From Ramazzottius varieornatus (Eukaryota; Tardigrada; Eutardigrada; Parachela; Ramazzottiidae), in the NCBI GenBank assembly GCA_001949185.1, contig BDGG01000005.1, positions 2,283,249 to 2,347,248 on the forward strand: 64,000 nt of DNA, written 5' to 3'. How positions within the stretch are numbered: the stretch's first letter is position 1; every line of letters begins with the position of its first letter. The notes beneath the pieces are model-generated. The model was not told where the DNA came from. It was given only the letters and a program-made list of their open reading frames with translations, and searched no databases. Positions 47,101 through 58,213 of the stretch are shown piece after piece. The position numbers were made by a program, and so were the translations under genes.

Positions 47101-50100
47101 CGTGAACAAGATGAAGCAGTCCGCAAAGCCAACGCGATGAAAACAACTTCTCGGTCTGTATCTCTGCTCGTAGTTGTTCCCGTGCCGTCTCTCGGTCGAA
47201 TATTCTCGTAGTTCCATCTTATTTTAGGCACTCGACGTTTGGCGGAAGTTACACTATGAAAGGCACGAAAGCAGCCGATCCGGGAAAGGACATGGTCGTC
47301 GTGAAGCCAATCTCGGCACTTCTGACGAACCAGTTCGAAGTGACCGCTGGCAAGAAAGCGCAGAATAAGGGTGGAAAGAAGAAGCCAGTCACAGCTGTGG
47401 CGGAACGAGTCTCGGCTCCAACGGCAGTCAGCGAAGCTTTACGAATGTTCTGCGTTCGCTTCCTCCAGACATCCTACAACGCCTTTATGCACAATGCCAA
47501 AGTAAGTCGACATAGCAAGAATGTTCGACCCGTCGGCAGATGATTTCACCCAAATCACTATCCCAAGTGGCACAAAGTTTCATTGTTGCTGGTTAAAAGT
47601 GTGTGCTACTTGGGAAAAAAGATCAAGGACAATTTATTTGCCGACGTCCCTCTCGTTCATAACGAAACTTTTCTGTGCGAAACAGAGTACCATTGACGGT
47701 GGAAGCGTCGAGGAGAACGACGAACACCTGACGCGCTACTTTTGGGCTCAGAGGTTCTTCATGGCTTTTGCTCGAGTTCGTAACATCACCGTGGAATATG
47801 TCAGGTAAAAAGCAACCCTAAATTTCTCATGAATTCAGTATCATGAGTTTTTTTTTCATAGTGAGACCATATCGTCGGAGATGTTTCACTTCGTGCTGAC
47901 GAATATGGAACGCTTCTCCGACATGATGCTCACCGACAAGGCCAATCCGACTCTGTGGAGTAGCAGGTACGTTGGCTGGCGATCGGAAGTCTGCCTTCTT
48001 TAGTCTGACATATGTAGTAGCTGACTGACTGTTTTGTCTTGCCGCAGGACGCATGTTGCTTTGAGAGCTTACAAAGAGCTTTTGATGACTCTGGGAGGAA
48101 TGGCGACCGGTAGTGACGAGGCCATTGCTCGTGCTGCCAAGCAGATCCAGTCGAACGTTTTCTATCAACCCGAGTATCGAGATGTCTTCTTCAAACTTCT
48201 TCGCGAGTTCAACGAAGCCAAATATACAAGGTAAGCAGGCCTAAATCATACTTATCTCAATGCCTTCGATTTCTGATGTCTGATTCTTGCTACAGAGAGT
48301 ACCTCAAAGACTTGATTCTGACTGTCCACATTTTTCTGAAGCTGCTAGAAGTCTACCTGAAGAAGACGAGCCATCTGTTTGTCTTGAAGAAAGCTAGGAA
48401 ACCTGCCGGCAGAACAGCAAAGAAGAGCGGGACGGGACGTGGGAAAAGTAAGGACCTGATCGCCAATCTGACTGCTTAGGCGCTCTGCCTGAGATATACT
48501 GAGATATCGTGCTCGAGAATGTGGCGATGTCTCTGTCTTTGCAGAAAGTACCAAGGCCGATCTCGAAGCTCGATCGAAGCTTTGGGACAACTCCCTCACA
48601 AAGCTAACGTCCATTCTGGAAAGCGCAGATCCGCTCGAACAATCCGTCGTACCGTTCGACACGGCTTCGACTGTGCCGGTTGACGACCAAACGTAAGTCT
48701 GCAATTTTTCCAACTTACCGTTTGAGCTCGAAAAAGAAATTTGTTATGCTGGAGTTCCATTCCATTTGTTGACAAACCTTTTCCTGCCTAAGTGATGTCG
48801 CGCGACGACGAATTCAGATGGCGCTGCTGGAGAAAGAACCTGAACGAGCAGTTGCATTGCTCAGAGCGTCCAAGTAAGTCCCGCCGTCCCATTTGGCCTT
48901 TCTCGCTCTTAACACATTTGTCTGATATAGGGAAGTGTGGCAAGGTCTAGATGCGCCTTTTGGTACCACCGGCGACAAGGTCGACGAAGACCTCAAGCGG
49001 CTCAAAGACATTCTTCTTCTGGAACTTCCTGAAGAGACGGTGGAAGAACCTACTCCTCAAGTTGACGCAGAAGCTATTGATGACATCCTGAATGGAACAG
49101 CCGAGGACGGTCTGAACGATGTCGATGGGGAAGAAGACGCCAACAAGAAAGCTGCGGCCTTCAAGGAAGTTGAATTCGAAATGGAATCGTTCTTAAAGAG
49201 GTGTGATTGATTTGATCAATACTGTATTTTAAACAGTTTTGCCTGTGCACGTGTACATACTCTGGTTATCTTGTAAGGTGGCTCAGCGTTTTTCTACCTT
49301 ACTTGCAGTCTTGGTCACTGCATTTTACCTTGATTGTTTTGCTCGATAGGTTTGCCTCACAAGCGCATGTTGAGCCCTACCGCTTACTCCTGCGAGAGCA
49401 TGTAACCAACTCTTTCCTGGTCAACCATGCCATACTGAAGATGCTACACCGCATCGCCGTCGACCTCAAGCTTCCCGGCATGCTTTTCCAGATTTCCTTG
49501 TTCCGTCTGTACCAGAAGATGGTCAGCGGAGGACTGTCTGAGGGCGATCCACGCTTCTTGGCCGAACTGAAACAATTTATGCAGTTCATCCTAGGTAAGT
49601 CTGCTATTGTCCTCCTTTGGGATGTTTATACTAAAGTTTCTTGTAGGTAAGTTTTTCGAGAGGGTTCGCGAAGACCCAAAGAACATACTCGCGGTGCTCT
49701 TTTGGAAGAACCGAAACGAGGCGCTGGAAATTGTCGAAGGCCCTTCCGAGAAGCCAGTACCGGTCAAGAAGCCAAAGGGGAAAGCTGACGCTGTGGGCGG
49801 TACTGGGAACAATTCGGAAGATGCAGTGAGGGCCGGGACCATGGGAAGGGCAAATGGACCTGCCTCGGAGTCTTCAGACGAGGACGAAGACGTATTTTCA
49901 CGACTTCGTAATCTGGAAACGGACGAGCAAGACGAGAACGACGGTAAGGTTACCCGAGCTATTTCATTTCTAACCTGGAAACAAAGTACCGTAAATAAAT
50001 TCGGGGCTCGGCAAAACGACTCGACTAGATCATTTCTCCAAGTGACGCAGTTTTTCAGTAAGTATCACTGTACGTGTGCGCTACTTGGGAACGCTATCCG

Positions 50101-50793
50101 GTCGAGTCCTAATGAGTTGATTGAGTTCGAATGAGTAAACGCTGTATTGTCATAATGTCGGCTCCGGAAATCTTGTTCGCAGGTTCGGACGACGAAAGGC
50201 CAGCTCTGGTCAGTGATCCGCCGAAGAGTCGAACCATCAAGCGACTTACCAGTCCGGAAGAGTTCGAGATCAGGAAGGACCTGAAGCGCAAACGGCCCCG
50301 GTCAAAGTCCCCTGCGCCGAGAGCGGGAAGTGAAGTCCATAATCATGAAAGTAACTCGCAGAACATCGACGAAGAGGAAAACAGAATAGAAGACATTGTT
50401 AATCAGATTTCCGGCAAACGGCGAATCGTGAGGAAGCACTTCGACGATGAGGACGATGAGGAAGGAATGCTGCCGAAAGAAACTTCGGCAGCTGCGCAAG
50501 AAGATGGCAACGAGGATTTTGATTTCTCGGGTCTTAACAACGACACAGAAGCCTTGGAGGAAGACGATGACGTGAAAGCACCAGTAGTTTCGGCCAAGAG
50601 GCAGTCGACACGAAAGCGGTTTTTCGATGACGACGAAGAAAGCAATAGTGCCGTGGTCAACCAACCGGAAATTCCGAAACGGACGGAAAAGCAGAAGTCG
50701 CCTCAAAAGCCGGTTCGTGTGGATTTTGACAGCGATGAGGACGATATAGTTTCGCCTAAACATCGAAAGCTGATCATTGATGACGATGAATAA
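44144..50793 (+). CDS. TIMELESS: TIMELESS (TIMEOUT) replication fork protection protein
   Basis: Nuclear scaffold that with TIPIN and CLASPIN stabilises replication forks and supports checkpoint signalling and cohesion. Exons: 44144-44344, 44587-44677, 44744-44903, 46235-46364, 46443-46651, 46911-47153, 47228-47501, 47686-47804, 47862-47966, 48048-48230, 48296-48447, 48545-48692, 48793-48873, 48931-49200, 49350-49594, 49647-49943, 50183-50793; 1172 residues in phase. Hallmarks: RHSTFGGSYTMKG (about residue 345), RTHVALRAYKELLMTL, SNVFYQPEYRDVF, VPFDTASTVPVDDQ, LLREHVTNSFLVNHAILKML and LGKFFERVREDP followed by LFWKN. The C-terminal 200 residues are acidic/basic and disordered. The N-terminus upstream of LEESELDL is poorly conserved and the start Met (44144 or 44147) is a choice. 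Intron 3 (44904-46234) is 1.3 kb, far above the local norm; two other introns carry palindromic repeats. Confidence 0.95.
47531..47648. repeat. Palindromic MITE copy (B arms), TIMELESS intron
   Basis: CGTCGGCAGATGATTTCACC at left, ATTTATTTGCCGACGTCCC at right; cores AAGTGGCACAAAG and GTGTGCTACTTGGG are partly decayed. Confidence 0.87.
50004..50120. repeat. Palindromic MITE copy (A arms), TIMELESS last intron
   Basis: GGCTCGGCAAAACGACTCGA at left; cores AAGTGACGCAG and GTGCGCTACTTGGG; decayed right arm CGGTCGAGTCCTAATGAG. Confidence 0.78.
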
Positions 50794-51248
50794 AATCACG
50801 CTGAAATTTTAACTATGTTTCGAAACTTCTTTTGAACGCTGTTTTGCATTTTGCGGTCTTTACTCGGTTCTTTTATCCGAATCCTTCCAAAAGAGACGCA
50901 CTGACTACAGCACAGTCCCAAGTCCAACAGTAACAGCCCCAGATGCACAAGAAGCTACAGGAAGACGACTCGCTAAACTACCCAGGAAGATGAATACTTA
51001 TAATACATTATCAAGGGAGAATGTTTTGGTAAAAAGTATGAAAGGTGGCGCGAATGTTACGGCAGGAGTACTCTTGTAAAGATGTGAAAGCGGTTTAGCT
51101 TTCTTTGTAAACAACAAGGAACATAAAGACGTATAGCAACGAACAAAAATAACGATAAAAGCGAGAAACTGACCAAAGGATTCTACTCGTTGAAACAGTT
51201 AAACACAAGGAAAAATTTACTGATAAGGGAAACTTTCTACGCTGAGCT
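50794..51248. other. Convergent spacer TIMELESS / PP4
   Basis: Both genes end here (TIMELESS + at 50793, PP4 - at 51249). AT-rich, no coding signal; the 3' untranslated regions may meet or overlap. Confidence 0.5.
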
Positions 51249-52617
51249 TCAGAGGAAATACTCTGGTTGAGGCTTCTTTGTTGGACCAGTACGTAGGTCG
51301 TGTGGTGCAGCTTCGAAGATGATGAAGTTCCTGACTAGGCTGTCGCTGAGTTCCAGAATGGCCGCCACATTCCCACACCGGTAGCAGTAGTTCGGTGCGG
51401 ACCACACCGTAAGGACAGTCTCGTTGAAGTGCCATTTGTAGCCTTCCATTACTAGCTGATGAGCTCGGCATATCAGACTGATGTTGTTTGAATCATTGAA
51501 CTGCTGGGCGACGTCGGACCCGAAGAGATATCCAGCACCTGTTGAACAGACTAGATAGTTAGAATATCGTACGACCTGATCGAAAGGAGTTGACTGACGT
51601 CACCTCGTGGACTGATTCCCCAACCCTCGTTGGTGTCTTCAGGATCCGACCATAAGAGATCGCACATGGGACCATCGTGAGGAACTTCTTGCTTCCGGTC
51701 GATCATACGGATCTGATCGAGCGACTGAATGGAAGGGGAAAGACCGCCGTGGACGCAGAAGATCTTGCCGTCGATCAGGGCCGCCAGGCTGAGGTAGTCG
51801 AAGATTTCGGTGCAGTACCGCCAAACGTTTACTCCGCCGTACTTCCTTACGCACTCGTCGTAGAATCCATAAACCTGCGAATACAGTACTAAACCTTGAG
51901 TTTTCGGATCACGGAAGAAAAACTGCAACAAGAACGTACAGTTCCAGACAAAAAACAGCATTCCGCGAGGTTCGAACCGCGTGTCTACGATAGTTCAACC
52001 CTGCTGTTGGTAAATCGCACCACCGAATATCGCTTAATCAGCGCCAATTGTTGTTCAAACTCGGCAGAATTGTGGTCTCCTCCAGTCAACAAAAACATTC
52101 TTGAACAGCAGCTCGCTCTTGCTTGATTAACTTTTGTCTATAAGAGTGTAAAGCTAAGCCACACACCCCATTTTACTGGCGCAGTTGCACAATTCTCCCA
52201 GTTTTCCTCCACACTTCCACCTCTTCCCGACGTCTTACGAGAGAAACATACCTGGGTAATCTGTCGAGATTCGTGGTTGCCTCTGATGAGAGTAATGCGG
52301 TCAGGATATCTGACTTTGTAAGCCAGGAGGAGCAGGAATGTCTCGACGGAATAGTAGCCCCGATCGACAAAGTCTCCCATGAAGAGGTAATTTGTTTCCG
52401 GTACGTCTCCACCCTTTTTGAATAGCTCCTTGAGATCATAAAATTGTCCATGGATGTCTCCGCAGATGGTAACAGGTGAATCAATCCGCTGGACGTTTCC
52501 TTCCTCGACTAAAATCTCCCGAGCTTTGGCGCACAGCGCTTTCACCTCCGACTCGCTGATGGGCTCGCAGTTCCGTAGCATCTCGATCTGACGATCCAAA
52601 TCCTGGTGTCCAGACAT
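51249..52617 (-). CDS. PPP4C: Serine/threonine protein phosphatase 4 catalytic subunit
   Basis: PPP-family metallophosphatase, catalytic core of PP4 complexes acting in DNA repair, checkpoint recovery and centrosome maturation. Exons 52252-52617, 51604-51874, 51249-51538 give 308 residues, against 307 in vertebrate PP4. Start [20 protein letters not shown]; metal/catalytic motifs [28 protein letters not shown] and [11 protein letters not shown]; then [27 protein letters not shown] and [18 protein letters not shown]. The C-terminus ends EYFL; the terminal Tyr-Phe-Leu of PP2A/PP4 enzymes (a methylation tail) is kept. Sequence matches PP4 rather than PP2A or PP6 ([16 protein letters not shown]). 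It lies head to head with CLASPIN. Confidence 0.97.
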
Positions 52618-53029
52618 CTTCGGGGATAGTGATTTACCTAGAACCCAGAAATGGGAGTCAGGCAGAGAAACGACGGAGTTATCGAGACGCTGCCGAACGG
52701 CGTTGTTTGGCTTTCTGAAAATATGCGATAACGAAATGCTGACGTCTCGTGACGTCGGGCTCACATGTTGAGTCAGAGACTGGAACCGGTTCGTCCGCTG
52801 CATCACTGGCGTCATCCACCGTCGCGCTCCGATCCGTCTGTATGGAAAGTTTTGGCGGTTAGACAAGGCGGACTGGTTGCGCGATCAATCAGCTGTTTTC
52901 ATTCCGGATTTTCTTCGAACTCTTCTTCCCGACTCTCGCTGGAGGATCTGTAGTCCGATTTCAGTCAGGTGGGAAAGCATCCTATTGAAACTGTTGTTGT
53001 CGTTGTTACAGGCCAGGCGAAGTGGCAAC
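52618..53029. promoter_or_regulatory. Bidirectional promoter region, PP4 / CLASPIN
   Basis: Only 412 bp separate the two ATG codons in head-to-head orientation. A likely leader acceptor for CLASPIN (TTGTTACAG at about 53003-53011) lies 18 bp before its ATG, so its transcription start is probably further left, close to or overlapping the PP4 leader. Palindromic TGACGTCTCGTGACGTCGGG at about 52740-52759 holds two TGACGT half-CRE sites, a candidate CREB/ATF-type element; this is inferred from sequence only. Confidence 0.5.
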
Positions 53030-56000
53030 ATGAAGGATCGAGCAGCTTTACCCGTGGAACTGCCTCCCGTTTCTCCCGTCATCGAGATGGATGTCGACGA
53101 GGACAGCGCTGACTGTTATGGAAAGAATGGAGTTTCTGCCTCTGCGGCATTTCCATCTAGCTTACCACCGACTGATGATGATCAAACGTCGAACATTGTC
53201 GAGGACGTCGCCGTGGAAGACAAGACGGAGGAAGATAATTCCACGAAGACTGACGCGAACGAAGGGACCAATTCTCCTGACCATACCACCTCTTCTGTGC
53301 CCGAGCCTCCTACTCTCCAGGATTCTTCTGATGAAGAAGCTGAAAAGACTCCGAAGATAGCCACCAAAACATCCAAAGTTCTTCTCCGTCGAAACATTTT
53401 GGACGACTCTGACGACGAACCGGATGCAAATAAGCCTGCTGAAATAAACAACGAGGATAGCTTCTTCGAGAAGAATGGTCTGGACGATCTCGAGTTGCTC
53501 GACAGAGAACCCACCGCTAAGCCAAGATCTACTATTGAAAGAGAAATCGATTTCCGAAGAAACATGCTGGAAGATTCCGATGATGAGCCACTTACAAATA
53601 TAGACATGCGGGAAAGCAAGGAGAAGACCGTCGATAGGTATTCAAAAAAGGGTTCTTCGGATTCTTCGTCGGATTCCGATGACGAAAAGAAGGGAAAGAA
53701 ACCAGAGAATAAGCCAGAGCGCAAAGAACGACAGTCGAAGAAGAAAGCTATGGATGAGATGGCCGATCTTCACAAGGAAAGCCAACGGCTTGCGCGAGGT
53801 AAGTTGCTCGATTTTCCTTATTTGCTGTATGTTGACGTTATAAGTGTTGTGCGGTGAAACAGTACTGGTGACACAATAACGTGGTTGTGCATTGACGTCA
53901 TTCGTCGCTGTTGGGAGTGTTCGACGATGTTTCGCTGCTGTCTTCTAGAAACGAAGGTAGCTATGCCGTACCACACTGCTGCGCCGCTTTCCTTGGATCA
54001 GTTCTTCGACTTAATGAAACCTGCGGAGAAGCCCGTGCAGAAGAAACCCTCTTTTATCAACATCGACCTGGGTGATGAGGAACCTGTGGCAGCACCTCCG
54101 ACCAAGCTGGATCGTTTCATCAATCGTTTTCTCACTCACGCTCGCCAACCCGTTCCAAAAACCACCGTCGTCGAGCCACAGTGGGTTTTTAAATAACTAA
54201 GTTCAGTATGGAGTTCTTGTCAAGCTGTTAGTATCACGTCTTGTGATTGTTTTAGGGAAACGAAACAATTTGTCGCTCCGCAGATATCGGTCGAATCGAT
54301 GACGTCGATGGACAACCTCTTCGAAAGCGTGCCTCCAGCGGATGTTCCAGTTGCCGAGAGGGTAGAACTTGCTCCTCTGGTGAAAGAACCATCGAAGGAA
54401 GCTGCTTTTGTGAAGCAGTCGGTGTACGATCTGCCTGGTCTGGCTTCAAAGCTACAGAACCAAAAGCCAGGTACTGTACCATAAAAAAAGATTTTGTTGT
54501 GAGAACTCGGCAAACAATCACGACCAGATTCTGTTCTGAAGTCGCGCACGTTTTCGGTTATACTGGCTGGAAGTGTGCACCACTGAAGAAAACGGTGTGG
54601 TCAAGTTTGATCGCCGAGGTCCCGGATAGTTGTCCAGTTTGGGGAAGTTGGTTGGTTTTCATTCGTTTAGGGGCGAAACTGAGCTTGCTGAAAGCTGCGT
54701 TAGAAGTCGGCATCAATGAGAAGAAAGAAAGGTTCATTCAGCGACAACAAGAAGAGTACGCCAAGCAGAAAGCACTGGAGCCACAGGAAGAAGTGGTCGA
54801 AGAGGAAGAAGAAGAGGAATGTGACGGAGAGTTCTCAGACGATGAAGGTTCAAGTTCAAGCGATGAAAGTGAACCTGACGAGGCCGAGATTGTCGACGAG
54901 AACTACGGAAAAGACGAACCCGAAATAGAGGTACAAGTACCCGACAACGATTCATCGATGAACAATTTCTAAGAATTCTTAATCTGAAATAAAGTCCAAA
55001 GGAACAAATTCAGCGGAATTTTACTGAAGATATTTGGGAGCCTGGCAAACAAACTCAGCAAGATCGTTTTTCCCAGTGGCGTACGCCTTCAGCCATTGAT
55101 ACGGAAAGCCTGCGCCACTTGGAAAGATAATCTTGTCGAGCCCCCTATTTTACTTATAGGTTTAGCTTTACACAACTTTGACTTTCTGGCCTAGACCAAC
55201 GAGTTCGCCGATAACGAAGCCGAGGAAGGTAGCGATGAAGAAGACAGCGGTGACGGCGAAGAAGAGTTCCTCGAGGGTGATGTCGATCTGGAGAAAGAGT
55301 CTGATGGATCAGACGACGAAGTGTTGAACGAGAAGGATAGACGAGCTGCCGTGGACGACGATGAAGACGACCCGTTAGCTGGTCTAGTCGCCACGCCCTC
55401 TATTTCACCCGGAAGCGAGGAAGATGATGAAACCTCCAGACATTTCACGCTGGAGGGTCCTGGTAATGCTCCCGGCTCGCTGATCGACGACATGGACCCC
55501 ACACAACGAGCCAAGTTACTGAGACTGTGCAGCTTCTCTAGTCAGAACAACCTGTCATCTCAGACACAACCTTCCCAAACTCCTTCCTCTCCTCGGTAAT
55601 ACCAGGATTTGTGATTTAACAACTCAACAAGGTTGTTTTATTCGTCTTCGCAGAACGGAACTTTAAGCGGATGTTGGTTCTTGTTCTTGTTAGGTTTGAG
55701 GGTGGATCTGATGGATTTTCCCAAGCGCCGGCTCAACAGCGTAACGAGATTATGGGGACGTTCGACAACGCTGAAGAAAGGGATGAACTGATGGGGCTTC
55801 TCAGTTGCGTTTCTGACGACTTTAAAACGTACGTCGGCTTCCAGCCGATATGAGTAGATTCCGTTTAAGTTGTTCTAACAGTTGAGCAGCTTTTGCTTAC
55901 GGAGGAAAAACTTTACGCGGACAGAGCGCAGATCTTTAATTTTTACATCTGTTCCCTTACGATTTTCACCATCTTTTTACCTTATTTTTGCAGAGCTCCC

Positions 56001-58213
56001 CCTGTGCAATCAGTTCATGCTTTGAAGTACGATGATTTGCCAGCTGAACCTGACGAAGAAAATGAGCCGTTGATCAAACGGCCTCAAGAAACTTCCAAGA
56101 AGACAGCGCAGCGTCGGGCCAGAGTTCTTCTCGATGATGACGACGAAGAGGAGCAAGAAGTCGTCAAACAAACGGAAGTTACAGAGTCAATGTAAGCATT
56201 TTCCTGAACCATTTATCCTATTGGTGATCTAAAATATTTTTCTATTGACCCATGTTGCTCAGTTGGGAGAAGGAAGACGCAGAGGGGAAGCCGCTGCTTG
56301 ACGAAGAAGCGAAGGAGGAAGATGAGGAAGAACCGAAGACGAAGCGCTATGTCCGAGTCGAAGAGGAGAGCGAAGATGATGCGGACGATGAACAAGGCGA
56401 TGACATCGACGTCGATGATGAGGAGGAGGACGAAGAAGAATCTTCCCAAGAACCACCAACGGAGGACGACGAGGAAGGCTTCCAGGAGAATCTCGAACGG
56501 TAAGAAACGTTCCTCCGTTTGGAACTCGGTGAACAAGTTGGCAAAATCATTTCTGAAGTAGCGCATGTTTTCATTGTGTTTGGCTGAAAACGTGCGTCAC
56601 TTGGATGAACGATCTTGGCAGTAGGTCTCGTTTGTAATTTCTAATGATAAATTTGAAGTTTCTTTCCATCTTCTATGCAGGCAGTTCAAAGGCAAAGCGT
56701 CGGCTCGTCGAGTGAAAGCTTCAGAGTTTCTGGAAGAGCAAGCAGAGGAATCTGAAGACGAGTTCTACCGAGGAAGTGGCGATGAGGATGAAGACGCAAT
56801 GGACGAGCTGAACGAGGACGATCTGGCTGCAGTCGACGATACTTATTTCTCGGTGTCCAAACAACTGAAACAAGCTATGCCGGAATATCTGTAAGAATCT
56901 CGGTTACTAATAGGAAAAGTAGCAGAAGTTTTCTTTTTCTCGGGGTTTCGAATGCTTTTGCTTTGTAGACGAAAGCTGGCAGAGGACGACCAAGAAAGGG
57001 AGGAGTACTTGATGGATCGTATTCAGGCATTGCAGGAAGATGAGAACCTTCCGCAGATGCCTGTGACATATTTCGGTAAGCGACACTCTGGTGGACGATA
57101 CAAGAGTCTTTGGTTTGAAAATTGACATTTTTGACATCTCGATAATATTTTGATAGGTGATGGGGCGACATTCCGACTTAACATGGATGGTGACTGTGTG
57201 TCTGACGACGAGAATCTTGACAACAAAGAGGACGAAGTCGCAGACAACGCTTGGCGTGTCACACGTTTTGAGCGGGATCAGGCTCTAGCTTCACTGGCAG
57301 TCGAGGACCAAGCAGTAGGAGACGAAGATGTCTTGTTGAGAGACAACCCGTTCTCGGTCTTTTCCAAGAAGATCCGTGCCCGAGAAAGTGAGTTTACATA
57401 CAGTCTTGATTTTTCGAACCAAAGTGAAACTTATGCAAACAAATTCGACAAGAGATTTGCAAGTGGCGCTTGTCGTCAGCCACTAACACGGAATCGCTGC
57501 GCCACTTGAGAAAACAATCACGATCGACTTCAAAAGTGGCGCATTGTCACAGCCAAATAATACGGGAAGGGTGCGCCACTTGATAAACACTCTTGTCGAA
57601 TTTGTTTTCCGAGCTCGCTGTTACAGTACCCCTGAATTTATCTGCAGTTGAATTTTTCTATCTTGCAGATGCCGACATTTCATTCGAAATGCGAGCGGAA
57701 ACTTCCTTCACCGAAGAAAGTGGCGGTAAAGCCGTCGCGTCGTTTAAACGAAACAGTATTTTGTCCCGTGGCAGCGAGGTCTTGGCTCGCCTGAACGAAG
57801 TCATCGACGTCGAAGAACGACCAGTCATGTCTGCAGCTCTGATCGCTCTCCAGAACGGATCCACACGAAAGGTAGACCAATTCTCCTTATACTGCAGTGT
57901 GTACAGGTGTTTCACGATGATGACTGAAAAGGCCGAAAATGGCAGAGGTGTATTAACCAGTATGCCTCCATGCATTATTCAACGAAACCGATTTCTGACT
58001 GATTGAACTCTACCAAATGCTGTAGTAAACCGAGGGATATCGTCTTGGTTGATGTTTTAGGGTTTGACGATTGATGGAGATCGTCGAGAGAAGCTTCAGC
58101 GCACAGAATCGTGTCCAGCCGAGTCATCCGACGGACCTCCGACCAAGCGGCGTCGCACTGATTACGCACAGAATAACAAGAAGCCAAGTGTTTTCTCCCT
58201 TTTAGGACATTAG
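53030..58213 (+). CDS. CLSPN: CLASPIN, S-phase checkpoint adaptor
   Basis: Adaptor bridging ATR to CHK1 at stalled forks and pacing fork speed with TIMELESS-TIPIN. Exons: 53030-53798, 53949-54180, 54256-54470, 54671-54930, 55195-55595, 55694-55828, 55994-56191, 56263-56499, 56681-56890, 56969-57075, 57157-57387, 57669-57871, 58061-58213; phases close for 1116 residues. As in all claspins it is very acidic and low-complexity. Recognisable landmarks are LHKESQRLARETKVAMPYH then SLDQFFDLMK (the conserved motif before the fork-binding region), the long acidic middle, SEFLEEQAEESEDEFYRGSG and RLNMDGDCVSDDEN, and the C-terminal block SFKRNSILSRGSEVLARLNE. The C-terminus ends KKPSVFSLLGH. No exact CHK1-binding ECGQ-type repeat was seen. 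Four introns contain palindromic repeats. Confidence 0.9.
54502..54623. repeat. Palindromic MITE copy (A arms), CLASPIN intron
   Basis: AACTCGGCAAACAATCACGA at left, GGTCAAGTTTGATCGCCGAG at right; cores AAGTCGCGCACG and GTGTGCACCACTGAAG. Confidence 0.82.
55032..55145. repeat. Palindromic MITE copy (A arms), CLASPIN intron
   Basis: TTTGGGAGCCTGGCAAACAA at left keeps what looks like the full outer end; cores CAGTGGCGTACG and CTGCGCCACTTGG; right TTGTCGAGCCCCC is shortened. Confidence 0.83.
56518..56634. repeat. Palindromic MITE copy (A arms), CLASPIN intron
   Basis: TTGGAACTCGGTGAACAAGT at left; cores AAGTAGCGCATG and CGTGCGTCACTTGG; right arm CGATCTTGGCAGTAGGTCTC. Confidence 0.75.
57431..57617. 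repeat. Palindromic MITE, dimer (A arms), CLASPIN intron
   Basis: Outer arms GCAAACAAATTCGACAAGAG and CTTGTCGAATTTGTTTTCCG enclose two units: AAGTGGCGCTTG with TGCGCCACTTGAG, then AAGTGGCGCATTG with GTGCGCCACTTG. Confidence 0.87.

Noticed and set aside
51957-52035. Possible tRNA on the minus strand (GGTTCGAACC followed by a T-run)
   Set aside because: The T-loop-like motif has no five-base-pair T-stem in register and no acceptor, D or anticodon arm could be folded upstream; it lies in a PP4 intron.
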